From positions 2,819,532 to 2,883,531 of the forward strand of contig NZ_JAHBYN010000001.1 in the NCBI RefSeq assembly GCF_019635935.1: a stretch of DNA of 64,000 nt, written 5' to 3'. Positions within the stretch are counted from its first letter, which is position 1, and each line of letters opens with the position of its first letter. Source of the stretch: Parvibaculum sp. (GTDB lineage: Bacteria > Pseudomonadota > Alphaproteobacteria > Parvibaculales > Parvibaculaceae). The translations under genes were made by a program, and so were the position numbers. The notes beneath the pieces were generated by a model. The model worked only from the letters and a program-made list of their open reading frames with translations, was not told where the DNA came from and did no database searches. Below, in pieces: positions 35,889-45,179 of this stretch.

Positions 35889-36502
35889 AACATCTTGCGT
35901 ATCGGCGCGAAAGAGGTTCGATGCGCGGGCGAAGGCCCGAGGCGTAAAAGCGCTTGCGCGTGCGCGGCCGTGCCGTAGCCCTTGTGGCGCTCGAAGCCGT
36001 AACCGGGATGGATTTCGGCAAGTTCGCACATCGTCCGGTCACGGACGGTCTTGGCCGCGATCGAGGCGGCGGCGACCGACAGCGACAGCGCGTCGCCCTT
36101 GACGATAGCGCGCGCCGGGCAGGGAAGGGCGGGCAGACGGTTGCCGTCGATCAGGGCGAAGGCGGGCGGGACGGCGAGCGCCGCGACGGCGCGGCGCATC
36201 GCCAGCATGGTTGCCTGCAGGATGTTGAGACGGTCGATTTCGGCGACGCTGGCTTCGCCGATGCCGATGACGGCTGAGGCTTCGAGCGCGGCAAACAGGC
36301 TTTCGCGGCGCGCGGCATCGAGTTTTTTCGAGTCGTTGAGGCCGGGTGGAATGCAAGCGGCGTCGAGAATGACGGCGGCCGCCACCACCGGCCCCGCCCA
36401 GGGCCCACGCCCCGCCTCGTCGACGCCGCAAACGGCAAGACGCGGATGCCCGGCCTCAAGTTCGAAGCGGAAATCGGGCAAAGGTGACGGCGCGCGCGGC
36501 AT
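35873..36502 (-). CDS. rnhB: Ribonuclease HII
   Basis: A 209-residue RNase H type 2 that removes ribonucleotides from DNA. The first two acids are D28 and E29 in [16 protein letters not shown]; the third is in ALIDGNRLP, and the last is in [12 protein letters not shown]. The GRG and [11 protein letters not shown] motifs, typical of the family, are present. It lies 136 bp upstream of ccrM on the same strand, a neighbourhood conserved in alphaproteobacteria. Confidence 0.97.
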   Translation of the reverse strand: MPRAPSPLPDFRFELEAGHPRLAVCGVDEAGRGPWAGPVVAAAVILDAACIPPGLNDSKKLDAARRESLFAALEASAVIGIGEASVAEIDRLNILQATMLAMRRAVAALAVPPAFALIDGNRLPALPCPARAIVKGDALSLSVAAASIAAKTVRDRTMCELAEIHPGYGFERHKGYGTAAHAQALLRLGPSPAHRTSFAPIRKMLSPAA

Positions 36503-36535
36503 GAAGCGGAGTGTGCCGCAAGGGCAAGGGAATGG

Positions 36536-36973
36536 CTAGACAGACATCCGGTTGAGACGAAGACGCGAAGCGGCGGAGGGAACATGGCCGTTCACGATCC
36601 TGTGCAGTCCTTCCTTGAGCGTCGGCGCGCCGAAGTTAATCAAAAAGCCCATCGAAAGATCAAGCAACCGGAGATACGTCAACACCTGCTTGGGGTGGAC
36701 TGGAAGCAAACGTTCGACCGATTTGATTTCCACAATAATGCGTTGATCGACAAGCAGGTCAATCCGCAACGTATCGGCGAACTCCATTCCGTCGTATTCG
36801 AAAGAGAGAGGTTTCTGCCTCTCCACCTTCAATCCGCGTCGCCTCAGATCGCGTTCGAGTACAGCTTCGTAGACAGACTCGAGCAATCCGGGCCCGAGTC
36901 CCTTGTGCAATTTTAGTGCTGCGTCGACGATTTCGGCCGACAATTCTTCCAGCCCGTCCATCGAATTTTCCAT
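36536..36973 (-). CDS. GxxExxY family protein
   Basis: A 145-residue protein of the GxxExxY family (PD-(D/E)XK-like fold, function unknown). The name motif is G29-LL-E32-SV-Y35, in LHKGLGPGLLESVYEAVL; the nuclease-like strand is RIDLLVDQRIIVEIKSVE, followed by KQVLTYLRLLDLSMGFLINFG in part. I start at ATG 36973, which gives the usual family N-terminus; a GTG at 37024 lies inside the adjoining repeat. The gene has GACGCGAAG-type sequence at its 3' end (36557-36570) and a 29-bp inverted repeat of the same unit upstream, as if it were part of a cassette. Confidence 0.88.
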   Translation of the reverse strand: MENSMDGLEELSAEIVDAALKLHKGLGPGLLESVYEAVLERDLRRRGLKVERQKPLSFEYDGMEFADTLRIDLLVDQRIIVEIKSVERLLPVHPKQVLTYLRLLDLSMGFLINFGAPTLKEGLHRIVNGHVPSAASRLRLNRMSV

Positions 36974-37017
36974 GACCCACTCGTCTTGCTTATCCGAAGT
37001 TTGCAGGAAAGAAAGGA

Positions 37018-37173
37018 TTTGCACGCGAAGGCGCGAAGGCGCGAAGAAGAAAGAAAAGTCTTTCTGGCGCTACGCGCCGGAAGTGTCTTCGCGCCGAAGG
37101 CGCAACCATCCTCTCGCCGCCAATCTCTTTCGCATCTTCATATCCTTCGCGTCTTCGCGCCTTCGCGTGCAAA
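37018..37173. repeat. 29-bp inverted repeat of 8-bp CGCGAAG units
   Basis: The left arm (37018-37046) is TTTGC followed by copies of RCGCGAAG; the right arm (37145-37173) is its inverted copy, matching in 28 of 29 positions, and 98 bp lie between. Each arm has three 8-bp units. Similar GCGAAG units occur at the other end of the GxxExxY gene. It lies between that gene and the radical SAM gene. Confidence 0.75.
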
Positions 37174-37180
37174 ATCTTCC

Positions 37181-38401
37181 TTAAAGCAGCGCCAGTTGTT
37201 TGCCGCGGCCGGGGACCATGAAGCGGGTGTTGTCGAGCTCACCGCTCTTTTTGACGAGGCCGAGTTTTTTGGTGGCGAGTTCGAAGCGGCGGGCGATCTG
37301 CCAGGCGTAGGGGCCGTCGCCGCGCATGCGTTTGCCCCATTCGGCGTCGTAATCCTTGCCGCCGCGCATCTGGCGGATCAGCGATATGACATGGGCGGCG
37401 GCGTCGGGTTTGTTTTCAGCGAGCCATTCGCGGAAGAGGTCTTTGATTTCGAGCGGGAGGCGCAGCACGATGAAGCCGGCCTCCTTCGCGCCGGCATAGG
37501 CCGCGCCCGTCAGGATTTTTTCCATTTCGCTGTCGGTGAGCGCGGGGATGACCGGCGCGACCATGACGCCGGTGGGGACGCCGGCCTGGGCCAGCATCGA
37601 AATCGCTTCCATGCGGCGCGACGGCGTCGAGGCGCGCGGCTCCATCGTCCGGGCGAGCTTCGCATCGAGCGTCGTGATCGACAGATAGACCTTGGCGAGA
37701 TTGCGTTCGGCCATCGAGGAAAGAATGTCGATGTCGCGGGTGACGCGCGCCGACTTGGTGACGATGGTGACGGGGTGGTTATAGGCCGACAGCACTTCGA
37801 GAAGGCTCCGCGTGATGCGGTAGCGCTGCTCGATCGGCTGATAGGGATCGGTGTTGGTGCCGAGCGCGATCGGCTGCGGCTCATAGCCCGGCCGCGCCAG
37901 TTCTTTCTCCAGCAGCGCCGCGGCATTGGGCTTGGCGAAGAGACGGCTCTCGAAATCGAGGCCGGGCGAGAGGCCCATGTAAGCATGCGTCGGCCGCGCG
38001 AAGCAGTAGATGCAGCCATGCTCACAGCCGCGATAGGGATTGATCGAGCGGTCGAAGGGCAGGTCGGGCGAGGAATTACGCGTCAGCACCGCGCGGGCAT
38101 TTTCGGAGGTGACTTCGGTTTTCAGCGGCGCCGGCGCGTCGAGCGCGCCCCAGCCGTCGTCGAGCGCCTCGCGCGCCTGCGGCTCGTAGCGGCCGCTCCC
38201 GTTCGTCAGCGCACCCCGGCCGCGGCGGCCGTTCTCGGGCAGAGGGGTGGCACGGACCCTCGGGGGGTACGAGGCGGACCCCGCGGGGGACGGGGACCGG
38301 GTCCGTGTTTCCGGGCCGTCTGCCGCCCGGGGGCCAATCGGGGAATTGGCGGGGTGGGGGGCGGAGCGGCCGGGGGGCGCTGGTTCGCGACTCGAAGACA
38401 T
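37181..38401 (-). CDS. Radical SAM protein, PA0069/SplB-like
   Basis: A 406-residue radical SAM enzyme. The cluster cysteines are C126, C130 and C133 in RGCEHGCIYCFARPTHAY, followed by LGTNTDPYQPIE and VTIVTKSARVTRDID. This is the PA0069 subgroup, similar to spore photoproduct lyase but of unknown substrate. The first 55 or so residues are a Pro/Arg/Ser-rich extension, encoded by very GC-rich DNA, before GRGALTNGSGRYE, which is the usual start of the conserved part. The gene ends 8 bp from the inverted repeat beside the GxxExxY gene. Confidence 0.9.
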   Translation of the reverse strand: MSSSREPAPPGRSAPHPANSPIGPRAADGPETRTRSPSPAGSASYPPRVRATPLPENGRRGRGALTNGSGRYEPQAREALDDGWGALDAPAPLKTEVTSENARAVLTRNSSPDLPFDRSINPYRGCEHGCIYCFARPTHAYMGLSPGLDFESRLFAKPNAAALLEKELARPGYEPQPIALGTNTDPYQPIEQRYRITRSLLEVLSAYNHPVTIVTKSARVTRDIDILSSMAERNLAKVYLSITTLDAKLARTMEPRASTPSRRMEAISMLAQAGVPTGVMVAPVIPALTDSEMEKILTGAAYAGAKEAGFIVLRLPLEIKDLFREWLAENKPDAAAHVISLIRQMRGGKDYDAEWGKRMRGDGPYAWQIARRFELATKKLGLVKKSGELDNTRFMVPGRGKQLALL

Positions 38402-38506
38402 GGAAGAAAGATAGCAGATTTACAGAACATAACAAGAACATTGTCGATGACTGCCGCCGCCGCTAGGCTGGCGCGAGGATAAGGCCGCGGAATGCAGGAG
38501 GAAGCG

Positions 38507-38902
38507 ATGAGCATCCATCGGATGGCGAAAAACCCGGTCCATCTCGGCCTCGGCGCGACGGCCGAGATCGAACCCGAATTCACCGGAGACATCGGCTGGT
38601 ACGAGAAATACGGCGCGCGCCACGAAAGCGACGGCGCCGAGGGTCGCCTCGTCTCGATGCATACTTTCGCGGCACCCTGGGACAGTTGGGAAATGCACCC
38701 GAAAGGCGCGGAAGTCGTGCTCTGCGTCGAGGGGCGGCTGGTGCTGCATCAGGAGACGCCGAAGGGCGTGACGACGGTCACGCTCGAGGCCGGCCAATAC
38801 GCGATCAACGCGCCGGGTGTCTGGCACACCGCCGATATCGACGGCAAGGCAAGCGCGGTCTTCATCACCGCCGGCATCGGAACGGAGATCCGGCCGCGAT
38901 GA
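38507..38902 (+). CDS. Cupin-domain protein
   Basis: A 131-residue small beta-barrel of the cupin superfamily. The first cupin motif appears as WEMHPKGAEVVLCVEG and the second as YAINAPGVWHTADI, so a metal site with His and Glu is likely, though one ligand position is weak. Function is unknown; such proteins include sugar isomerases and dioxygenases. The ATG at 38507 has AGGAGG 5-6 nt upstream, ruling out an ATG at 38492. It precedes the glycosyltransferase operon by about 50 bp and could be co-transcribed. Confidence 0.82.
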   Translation: MSIHRMAKNPVHLGLGATAEIEPEFTGDIGWYEKYGARHESDGAEGRLVSMHTFAAPWDSWEMHPKGAEVVLCVEGRLVLHQETPKGVTTVTLEAGQYAINAPGVWHTADIDGKASAVFITAGIGTEIRPR

Positions 38903-38957
38903 CGGGCACGCGGCGGCCGGTTTTGAAAAAACTCGCCCGCCCGCTATGTTGCGCGCC

Positions 38958-39653
38958 ATGCTGAGCGTGGTGATCCCGACCCTGAATGCCGAACAGACAT
39001 TGACGCGGACGCTGTCGCCGCTGGTGACGGCGGCCGTGCGCGGGTTGGTGCAGGAAGTGATCGTCGTCGATGGCGGGTCGTCGGACGAGACGCTCGAAAT
39101 CGTCGAGGCGGCCGGCGCGAAGCTCGTGCAGGCGAAGCGCGGGCGCGGCACGCAACTCGCGGCCGGCGCGGCGGCGGCGCGCGGCAACTGGCTGCTGTTT
39201 CTCCATGCCGACACGGTGCTCGACGCCTCGTGGATCGCCGAGGTCGAGAAGCTGTTCGAGCAGATCGAGGCGGGCCGCTTCCGCGATCACGAGATGGCGG
39301 CGGCATTCAAATTCGCGCTCGACGATTTTTCGGGATGGGCGCGCTTTCTCGAATTCATGGTGGCCTTGCGCTGCGCGCTTCTGAAGCTTCCCTATGGCGA
39401 CCAGGGGCTGCTGGTGAACCGCAGGCTCTACGACCGGCTCGGCGGCTATCGCGACCTGCCGCTGATGGAGGATGTCGATCTGGTGCGCCGCATCGGCCGG
39501 CGGCGGCTCGTCATGTTGCGGTCGCTGGCGGTGACGTCGCCGGCGCGCTACCTCAAGGAAGGCTTCATCGCCCGCTCGCTGCGCAATCTCGGCTGCCTCG
39601 CGCTTTACTATCTGCGCGTTCCGCCACGCGTGATCGCGCGGCTTTACGGGTGA
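38958..39653 (+). CDS. Glycosyltransferase family 2, TIGR04283-like
   Basis: A 231-residue GT-A fold transferase. It has the short N-terminus SVVIPTLNAEQTL, VVDGGSSDETLE, the acidic motif FLHADT in place of DxD, and MEDVDLVRRI. This short form matches the TIGR04283 group (rSAM/selenodomain-associated transferase 2), which is often paired with TIGR04282 and linked to arsenosugar-type metabolites. A start at ATG 38946 (four residues longer) is possible. The next gene begins 2 bp after its stop. Confidence 0.88.
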   Translation: MLSVVIPTLNAEQTLTRTLSPLVTAAVRGLVQEVIVVDGGSSDETLEIVEAAGAKLVQAKRGRGTQLAAGAAAARGNWLLFLHADTVLDASWIAEVEKLFEQIEAGRFRDHEMAAAFKFALDDFSGWARFLEFMVALRCALLKLPYGDQGLLVNRRLYDRLGGYRDLPLMEDVDLVRRIGRRRLVMLRSLAVTSPARYLKEGFIARSLRNLGCLALYYLRVPPRVIARLYG

Positions 39654-39655
39654 CG

Positions 39656-40258
39656 ATGTCCCTCGACCCGCAACTGGTGATCATGGCGAAGACGCCGCAG
39701 ATCGGCCGCGTGAAAACGCGGCTGGCGCGCGACATCGGCGCGGTGGCGGCGGTGCGGTTTTTCCGCGCGACGGCGGCGGCGCTGATCGGCCGCGTCGCGC
39801 CCGATCCGCGCTGGCGGACCGTGCTGGCGCTTTCGCCCGACCGCGCGGTGCATGAACCCGGAATCTGGCCGGACGGTCTGCCGCGCATCGCGCAAGGGCC
39901 AGGCGATCTCGGCGCCCGCATGGGGCGGCTTTTCCGCGACCTGCCGCCGGGGCCCGTCGTCATTATCGGCGCGGATATTCCCGGCATCGAACGGCGCCAC
40001 ATCGCGCAAGCCTTCGCGGCGCTCGGGCGGCACGATGCGGTGCTCGGTCCGGCCGAAGACGGCGGCTACTGGCTGGTGGGGTTGAAGCGGCGGCCGCGTG
40101 TGCCGGAGATATTCGAGGGCGTGCGCTGGTCGAGCGCGCAGACGCTGGCGGACACGGCGAAGAACATCCGTGAACGGAACATGAGCCTTGCCTTGCTGGA
40201 ACGCCTGCCCGACATCGACACCGGCGCCGACTACGCGCACTGGAAGGAAAAGCGATGA
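39656..40258 (+). CDS. TIGR04282-like glycosyltransferase (rSAM-associated transferase 1)
   Basis: A 200-residue nucleotidyl-/glycosyltransferase-fold protein. Signatures are LVIMAKTPQIGRVKTRLARDIG in two parts, GDLGARMGRLF, the metal-site GADIPGI and GPAEDGGYWLVGLK. TIGR04282 members are named in arsenosugar biosynthesis in some annotations, by association rather than by direct assay. It is sandwiched between the TIGR04283-like gene and a methyltransferase, with a 4-bp overlap at its 3' end. Confidence 0.9.
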   Translation: MSLDPQLVIMAKTPQIGRVKTRLARDIGAVAAVRFFRATAAALIGRVAPDPRWRTVLALSPDRAVHEPGIWPDGLPRIAQGPGDLGARMGRLFRDLPPGPVVIIGADIPGIERRHIAQAFAALGRHDAVLGPAEDGGYWLVGLKRRPRVPEIFEGVRWSSAQTLADTAKNIRERNMSLALLERLPDIDTGADYAHWKEKR

Positions 40259-41010
40259 GCGACCTCGACCCCTTCAAGGTCTTTCTCGACCTGCAGCTCG
40301 CGCTGCCGCGCAACGGGCCGGGCAGCGCTGCCTCGACGGCGAAGGCGCTGTCGATGCTGCCGGAATTGGCTGAGGGTGCGCGCATTCTCGACATCGGCTG
40401 CGGGCAGGGCGCCTCGACATTCGATCTCTTGCGGCTGACCAGGGGTCACGTCACGGCGGTCGATCTCTACGAACCGTTTCTCGAAAAACTGTCGGCCCGC
40501 GCCGAACGCGAAGGCGTGAGCGATGAACGCCTCGTCGTGAAGCGCGGCGACATGGGCGCGCTGCCCTTTCATGACGGCGAATTCGACCTCGTCTGGTCGG
40601 AAGGCGCGATCTATCTGCTGGGCTTCGCGCGCGGGCTGAAGCTCTGGCGGCGCTTCCTGAAGCCCGGCGGCTATATGGCCGTCACCGAATGCACCTGGCT
40701 CACCGATACGCCCTCGGATGAGGCACGCATTTTCTGGAACGAGGCCTACCCGAATATGGGCAACATCGCATCCAATGTCGCGGCTGCCGAACGTGCAGGC
40801 TATGAGGTGATCGCGACGCAGGTACTGCCGCCCGAGGACTGGTGGACCGACTACTACACGCCGATGCGGGCGCGGATCGCGGCGATGCGCGAGACATATG
40901 GCGAGGCGGCGGAAAGCGTTCTCGCGGCAGAGGAAGCCGAGATTGCCCTCTTCGAGAACAATCCCGGCCAGTATTCCTATGTCTTCTATGTGCTGCGGCG
41001 GAAGGACTAG
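40255..41010 (+). CDS. Class I SAM-dependent methyltransferase
   Basis: A 251-residue Rossmann-fold methyltransferase with the AdoMet motif [15 protein letters not shown], acidic [30 protein letters not shown] in parts and [12 protein letters not shown]. The substrate is unknown. It overlaps the TIGR04282-like gene by 4 bp, so the three form a tight operon that may modify one small molecule. Its TAG overlaps the stop of the converging mscL gene by 3 bp. Confidence 0.88.
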   Translation: MSDLDPFKVFLDLQLALPRNGPGSAASTAKALSMLPELAEGARILDIGCGQGASTFDLLRLTRGHVTAVDLYEPFLEKLSARAEREGVSDERLVVKRGDMGALPFHDGEFDLVWSEGAIYLLGFARGLKLWRRFLKPGGYMAVTECTWLTDTPSDEARIFWNEAYPNMGNIASNVAAAERAGYEVIATQVLPPEDWWTDYYTPMRARIAAMRETYGEAAESVLAAEEAEIALFENNPGQYSYVFYVLRRKD

Positions 41011-41435
41011 TTCTTCGCCCGGAGCGCGTCGCGGATTTCCTCCAGCAGCACTTCCTGGCGCGGCGGCGCGGAAGGCGGCGGCGCCTCGCCCTTGGCGATG
41101 CGGGCCTTCAGCGCGTTCATCTGCTTGATGACGAGGAAGAGCGCGAAGGCGACGATCGAAAATTGCAGCAACGCATTGATGAACTTGCCGTAGGCGATGA
41201 CGGGCACACCGGCTGCCTTCGCCGCATCGACCGTCGCCGGACCGTTTTCGGCCAGCGTCAGCGCGATGAAATAGTCGCTGAAATCGACGCCGCCCATCAG
41301 CGCGCCGATCGGCGGCATCATGATGTCGTCGACCAGCGACTTGACGATGGTGGTGAAGGCCGCGCCGATGATGATGCCGACGGCCATGTCGAGCACATTG
41401 CCCTTGAGGGCGAAGTCGCGGAATTCCTTGAACAT
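41007..41435 (-). CDS. mscL: Large-conductance mechanosensitive channel
   Basis: A 142-residue two-helix channel that opens under membrane tension to release solutes on osmotic downshock. The opening [20 protein letters not shown] and the first helix [19 protein letters not shown] are diagnostic, and the second helix ([19 protein letters not shown]) and a charged C-terminal bundle follow. GAGGGGA lies before the ATG at 41435. Confidence 0.97.
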   Translation of the reverse strand: MFKEFRDFALKGNVLDMAVGIIIGAAFTTIVKSLVDDIMMPPIGALMGGVDFSDYFIALTLAENGPATVDAAKAAGVPVIAYGKFINALLQFSIVAFALFLVIKQMNALKARIAKGEAPPPSAPPRQEVLLEEIRDALRAKN

Positions 41436-41527
41436 GGGGGTCCCCTCGCAAAAGCGGCAGGCGATTCGCGCCGCAAGGGAATCCTGATACGCGGATCGTG
41501 CGCTTACAACACGCAAAAACCCGCCGC

Positions 41528-42070
41528 TCACTTCCGCTGCTTGTGTTCCTCGAGCCGCGGCATGATCTCGACGAAATTGCAGGGCCGGTAGCGGTGGTCG
41601 AGCTGGTGGACGAGAATTTCGTCCCAGCCGTCCTTGCAGGCGCCGGGCGAGCCCGGCAGTGCGAAAAGGAAGGTGCCATTGGCGACGCCGGCGGTCGCAC
41701 GCGACTGGACGGTCGAGGTGCCGATCTTTTCGTAGGAAACGCGATGGAAGAGCGCCGAGAAACCGTCGATCTCCTTGTCGTAGACCGATTTGAAGGCTTC
41801 CGGCGTCACGTCGCGGCCGGTCAGCCCGGTGCCGCCGGTCGAGATGACCGCGTCGATGCTTTCATCCGCGATCCAGGACATCAACTGACCGCGAATATGG
41901 ACCGTGTCGTCCGGCACGATGCGCCGCGCCGCCACCTTGTGTCCGGCCTTTTCGATGCGCTCGACGAGCACGTCGCCCGAAGTATCGGTCTCGGGCGTGC
42001 GGCTGTCCGACACCGTGAGGACGGCGATGTTGAGGGCGATGAATTCGCGTGTTTCGTCGATGCCGGGCAT
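41528..42070 (-). CDS. moaB: Molybdenum cofactor biosynthesis protein B
   Basis: A 180-residue MoaB/Mog-fold protein, which adenylylates molybdopterin. Family blocks are [37 protein letters not shown] in part, [19 protein letters not shown] in part and [18 protein letters not shown]. Length is typical. No other moa or mob genes are in the window. The ATG at 42070 was chosen because homology starts there. Confidence 0.94.
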   Translation of the reverse strand: MPGIDETREFIALNIAVLTVSDSRTPETDTSGDVLVERIEKAGHKVAARRIVPDDTVHIRGQLMSWIADESIDAVISTGGTGLTGRDVTPEAFKSVYDKEIDGFSALFHRVSYEKIGTSTVQSRATAGVANGTFLFALPGSPGACKDGWDEILVHQLDHRYRPCNFVEIMPRLEEHKQRK

Positions 42071-42138
42071 GGGGGTGGCCTTTCGCGGGGCGAATGAACG
42101 AACCCTATAGCCCAAAATGCCGGAAATGTCGCGAAGCG

Positions 42139-43953
42139 CTAACGGATGCTTCCCGTTGCCTGCCCATAGACCGGCCAAGCGCCGGCGGCGGACGCGTCGA
42201 GCGAGCCGGCAGGCGTGCCGAGGCGGTCGCTGTAGATCCAGTAATTGGTCAGCACACGCTCGATATAGCCGCGCGTTTCGGCGGCCGGGATCGACTCAAT
42301 GAAGAGGAAGGGGTCGCCCTTGAAGTCGATGCTTTCGAGCCAGCGCGAAAGATTGCCGGGCCCGCCATTATAGGCCGTCGTCAGCATGTAGAGATTGCCG
42401 TAAGGCTCGCCCGCGCCCATCAGCTCGGCGAGATATTCCTGGCCGAGCGTCACGTTGAAGGTCGGGTCGAGCAGCTTGTCGCGATTGTCGCGGGCCAGCG
42501 AACGGTCCTGCGTGATGTGGCTGGCGGTTGCCGGCATGATCTGCATGAGGCCGCGCGCGCCGGCATGCGACATCGCGCCGGGCTGGAACTTGCTCTCCTG
42601 CCGCATGAAGGCGAGCAGCAGCGCACGGTCGACCTTGTAGCCGTTCGAGGGCTTGTAGTCGGGAACCGGAAAAAGGCCGGCATTGAGCGCGATGCGTCCG
42701 CCGTTACGCTTCACCGCCGGCAGATGCGCCGCATTGGCGACCTGCAATTCGACGGCCGGAAGCTTGAAGTCATTGGCGAGTGCGATCAGCGCCTGATCGA
42801 GCGAGGGATCGATATGGGCATGGGCGCGGATCAGTTCCTCGCGCGCCAGTTCGCGCTTGCCGACCTGGAAAAGCGCAACCGCGCGCGCCACCTGCGCGTT
42901 CTCGATCAGCGCGCGGAAGGATGCAGGATCGAGATCGGGTTCGATCCAGTCGATGCGGAGATCGCGGCCGAGCTGGCGCGTCGCCAGCAGCCCGTAAAAG
43001 GTCGCGCCGGTATCGGCCGCGAGTTCGAGCATCGGCGCGACATGCTGCGGCTGGCCGTCGGCGAGATACGAACGCGCCGCCCAGAAGCCGCCGGCCGCGC
43101 GCGTCCATTCATTGGCCCCGCCCGAGCGCGCCAGCCGTCCGAAATGATGCGCGGCCGCGCTGTAGTTCTCCATCCGCCACGCGGCGAGCCCCGCATACCA
43201 GTCGGCGCGCGGCAGCGGCCGCATGCCGTTGCGCAGCATCTCGCTGGCGAGCACGAAGGCCTTTTCGCTTTCGCCCTCGAGGAAATAGGAGGCGACGACG
43301 CGCTCCATGATCCGGTCATATTCATAAGGCCGGAGCGAAGCGCGCGCATTGCCGCGGGCAAGCCATGCATGCGCGGCTTCCGCCTTGCCCTCGCGCACCA
43401 TGCGGCGCACCTGACTGTCGATTTCGCGGAAGCGCGGCGAGCGGATATCGGTTTCCTCGTCGTCGATCGCATAGACCGCATGGGCGGGCTGCCGCCATTG
43501 ACGGGCCGCGGGGCGGGCAGGCAGCGCGGCCGAGGCCGGACGCTTGCGCAGCGCCAGCTTGTGAATGTCGGCGGCGCCGGGATGATCGTTATAGGCCGCC
43601 ATCCAGTCGCGCAGTTCCGCATAGCGCGTGATGTAGTGCGGGCCCATGTATTTGACATGCAGCACATGGCCGATCAGGCGGCGGTCTTTCAACTGCGCGG
43701 TCAGCTTGTCGGCTTCCGCGAAGCGGCCGCGCTCGGTGGCGGCGAAGATCTGGCGATAAATTTCGCGGTCGGCGCCGGTCAGGATTTCCGGGCTCCAGAT
43801 GCGCGCCTGCGGCACGGCCGGTATTTCGGCCTGGGCCGGGCTTGCAAGCGGCGCGGCAAGCATCAGCATGGCGAGCCCGGCCGCGACGGCCGAACGCACA
43901 AACCATCTCCGCCGCGTTGCCACGGATATGCCGAAAGTCCCCCAGACGCTCAT
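42139..43953 (-). CDS. Soluble lytic murein transglycosylase
   Basis: A 604-residue exported peptidoglycan hydrolase of the Slt70 type. A signal peptide with RRRWFVRS before the hydrophobic core (AVAAGLAMLMLAAPLAS) is followed by a long alpha-superhelical domain and a C-terminal SLT domain with catalytic Glu in FMRQESKFQPGAMSHAGA in part, GLMQIMPATA and TAYNGGPGNLSRWL. It cleaves the MurNAc-GlcNAc bond to give anhydro ends. A frame reaches ATG 44022, but the extra 23 residues look non-coding. Confidence 0.93.
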   Translation of the reverse strand: MSVWGTFGISVATRRRWFVRSAVAAGLAMLMLAAPLASPAQAEIPAVPQARIWSPEILTGADREIYRQIFAATERGRFAEADKLTAQLKDRRLIGHVLHVKYMGPHYITRYAELRDWMAAYNDHPGAADIHKLALRKRPASAALPARPAARQWRQPAHAVYAIDDEETDIRSPRFREIDSQVRRMVREGKAEAAHAWLARGNARASLRPYEYDRIMERVVASYFLEGESEKAFVLASEMLRNGMRPLPRADWYAGLAAWRMENYSAAAHHFGRLARSGGANEWTRAAGGFWAARSYLADGQPQHVAPMLELAADTGATFYGLLATRQLGRDLRIDWIEPDLDPASFRALIENAQVARAVALFQVGKRELAREELIRAHAHIDPSLDQALIALANDFKLPAVELQVANAAHLPAVKRNGGRIALNAGLFPVPDYKPSNGYKVDRALLLAFMRQESKFQPGAMSHAGARGLMQIMPATASHITQDRSLARDNRDKLLDPTFNVTLGQEYLAELMGAGEPYGNLYMLTTAYNGGPGNLSRWLESIDFKGDPFLFIESIPAAETRGYIERVLTNYWIYSDRLGTPAGSLDASAAGAWPVYGQATGSIR

Positions 43954-44038
43954 GGGGGCATCTTGGCGGCGCGGCCCCCGCCCGGCAAGCGCCGATGCCG
44001 GAATAGAACCGGAACGGGCCATTAAAAAATCTGTAAAG

Positions 44039-44905
44039 TTAACCGGCGGGCCCCGCGTCGAGCCGTGCCTTCAGCGATTGAAGGTCTCGCCATGCCAGCC
44101 TTTTTTGTGCCGGCTGGCGCAGCAGGTAGGCCGGATGCAGCGTCGGCAGCGCCGGAATGTCGCGCCCGCCGCAATTATATGTCGACCACTTGCCCCGAAG
44201 CCGGGTGATGCCGGTGTCGGTGCGCAGCAACTGCTTGGCCGAGACGCCGCCAAGCAGCAACAGCACCTCCGGCGCGACGAGTTCGATGTGGCGCTCGACA
44301 AAGGGCATGCAGACCGCATGTTCGGCGGGCGTCGGCGTGCGGTTGCCGGGCGGCCGCCAGGGCAGCGTGTTGACGATATAGACGGACGTGCGGTCGAGAC
44401 CGATCGCGGCGAGCATCCGGTCGAGCAACTGCCCGGCGCGTCCGACGAAGGGCAGGCCCTGCAGATCCTCGTCGCGGCCCGGCGCTTCGCCGACCAGCAT
44501 CAAGCGCGCTTGCGGATTGCCGTCGGCGAAGACGAGGTTCTTCGCGGTGTAGCGCAACGGGCAGCCTTCGAATGTTTCGAGCGCGGCGCGCAACTCGTCG
44601 AGCGTCTTGCAGGCCGAAGCAATTTCGCGCGCGCTCTCGGCAGCGCGGGCGTCGTCGAGCGGCAAGGCGGCGGGGGCGGGCGGGCGCAGCGGCGCGGGCT
44701 TCGGCGCGGCTGCAACGGGCGCCGGCGCCGCTTGTCTGTCCGCGCGGGTCGCGTCGGCGGCGGGCGCGGCCGCTTCGTCGAGCGCGTAGCGATCGACCGG
44801 CGCATCGCACAATGCCTCGCCGACGCCTGCCTCGACATAAAAGGCAAGCAGCGCCGCCGCTTCGTCGGGCGCGAGAGGATCGGACGGTGAGCCGGACCGG
44901 TTCAT
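44039..44905 (-). CDS. Uracil-DNA glycosylase, family 4
   Basis: A 288-residue iron-sulfur uracil-DNA glycosylase. Motif A is [17 protein letters not shown], with [17 protein letters not shown] in the middle and [15 protein letters not shown] as motif B. A disordered Ala/Pro-rich linker (about residues 45-90) precedes the catalytic domain, as in many alphaproteobacterial members. It removes uracil from DNA. I start at ATG 44905; an upstream ATG adds only 19 residues. It is divergent from the ETF-QO gene. Confidence 0.92.
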   Translation of the reverse strand: MNRSGSPSDPLAPDEAAALLAFYVEAGVGEALCDAPVDRYALDEAAAPAADATRADRQAAPAPVAAAPKPAPLRPPAPAALPLDDARAAESAREIASACKTLDELRAALETFEGCPLRYTAKNLVFADGNPQARLMLVGEAPGRDEDLQGLPFVGRAGQLLDRMLAAIGLDRTSVYIVNTLPWRPPGNRTPTPAEHAVCMPFVERHIELVAPEVLLLLGGVSAKQLLRTDTGITRLRGKWSTYNCGGRDIPALPTLHPAYLLRQPAQKRLAWRDLQSLKARLDAGPAG

Positions 44906-45071
44906 TGACCTTGCGGTTTCCAGAGTTTGTCGGGCGCCGGTTTGACGCTCGCCATCGCGCATCTACAATTATTCATTCTGGCATTTCCCGGCGCTTTCCG
45001 GAAAGAACCGGCGCCGGTTTTGTTGAGAATAACACGCAACTGGGGCGCTGTGTCCGGCGCGGCCCAATATA

Positions 45072-45100
45072 TTGACCGGCGGGGCCATTCGCACCATAAC
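45072..45100 (+). promoter_or_regulatory. Candidate promoter for the ETF-QO gene
   Basis: TTGACC (45072-45077) and CATAAC (45095-45100) have a 17-bp spacer in the 274-bp gap between the divergent UDG and ETF-QO genes. A start near 45107 would give a leader of about 73 nt. Confidence 0.5.
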
Positions 45101-45179
45101 GGACCCCGATTTTGCGAGGCTCAGGGGCGGATATCGGGGCCCCTCGGGCGAGGCGGAAAGACGCGGCAGGAGAGGCTGA

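Noticed and set aside
41007..41010. Overlapping stops of the methyltransferase and mscL as a functional signal
   Set aside because: Convergent overlaps of a few bases are common in compact genomes and need no special explanation.
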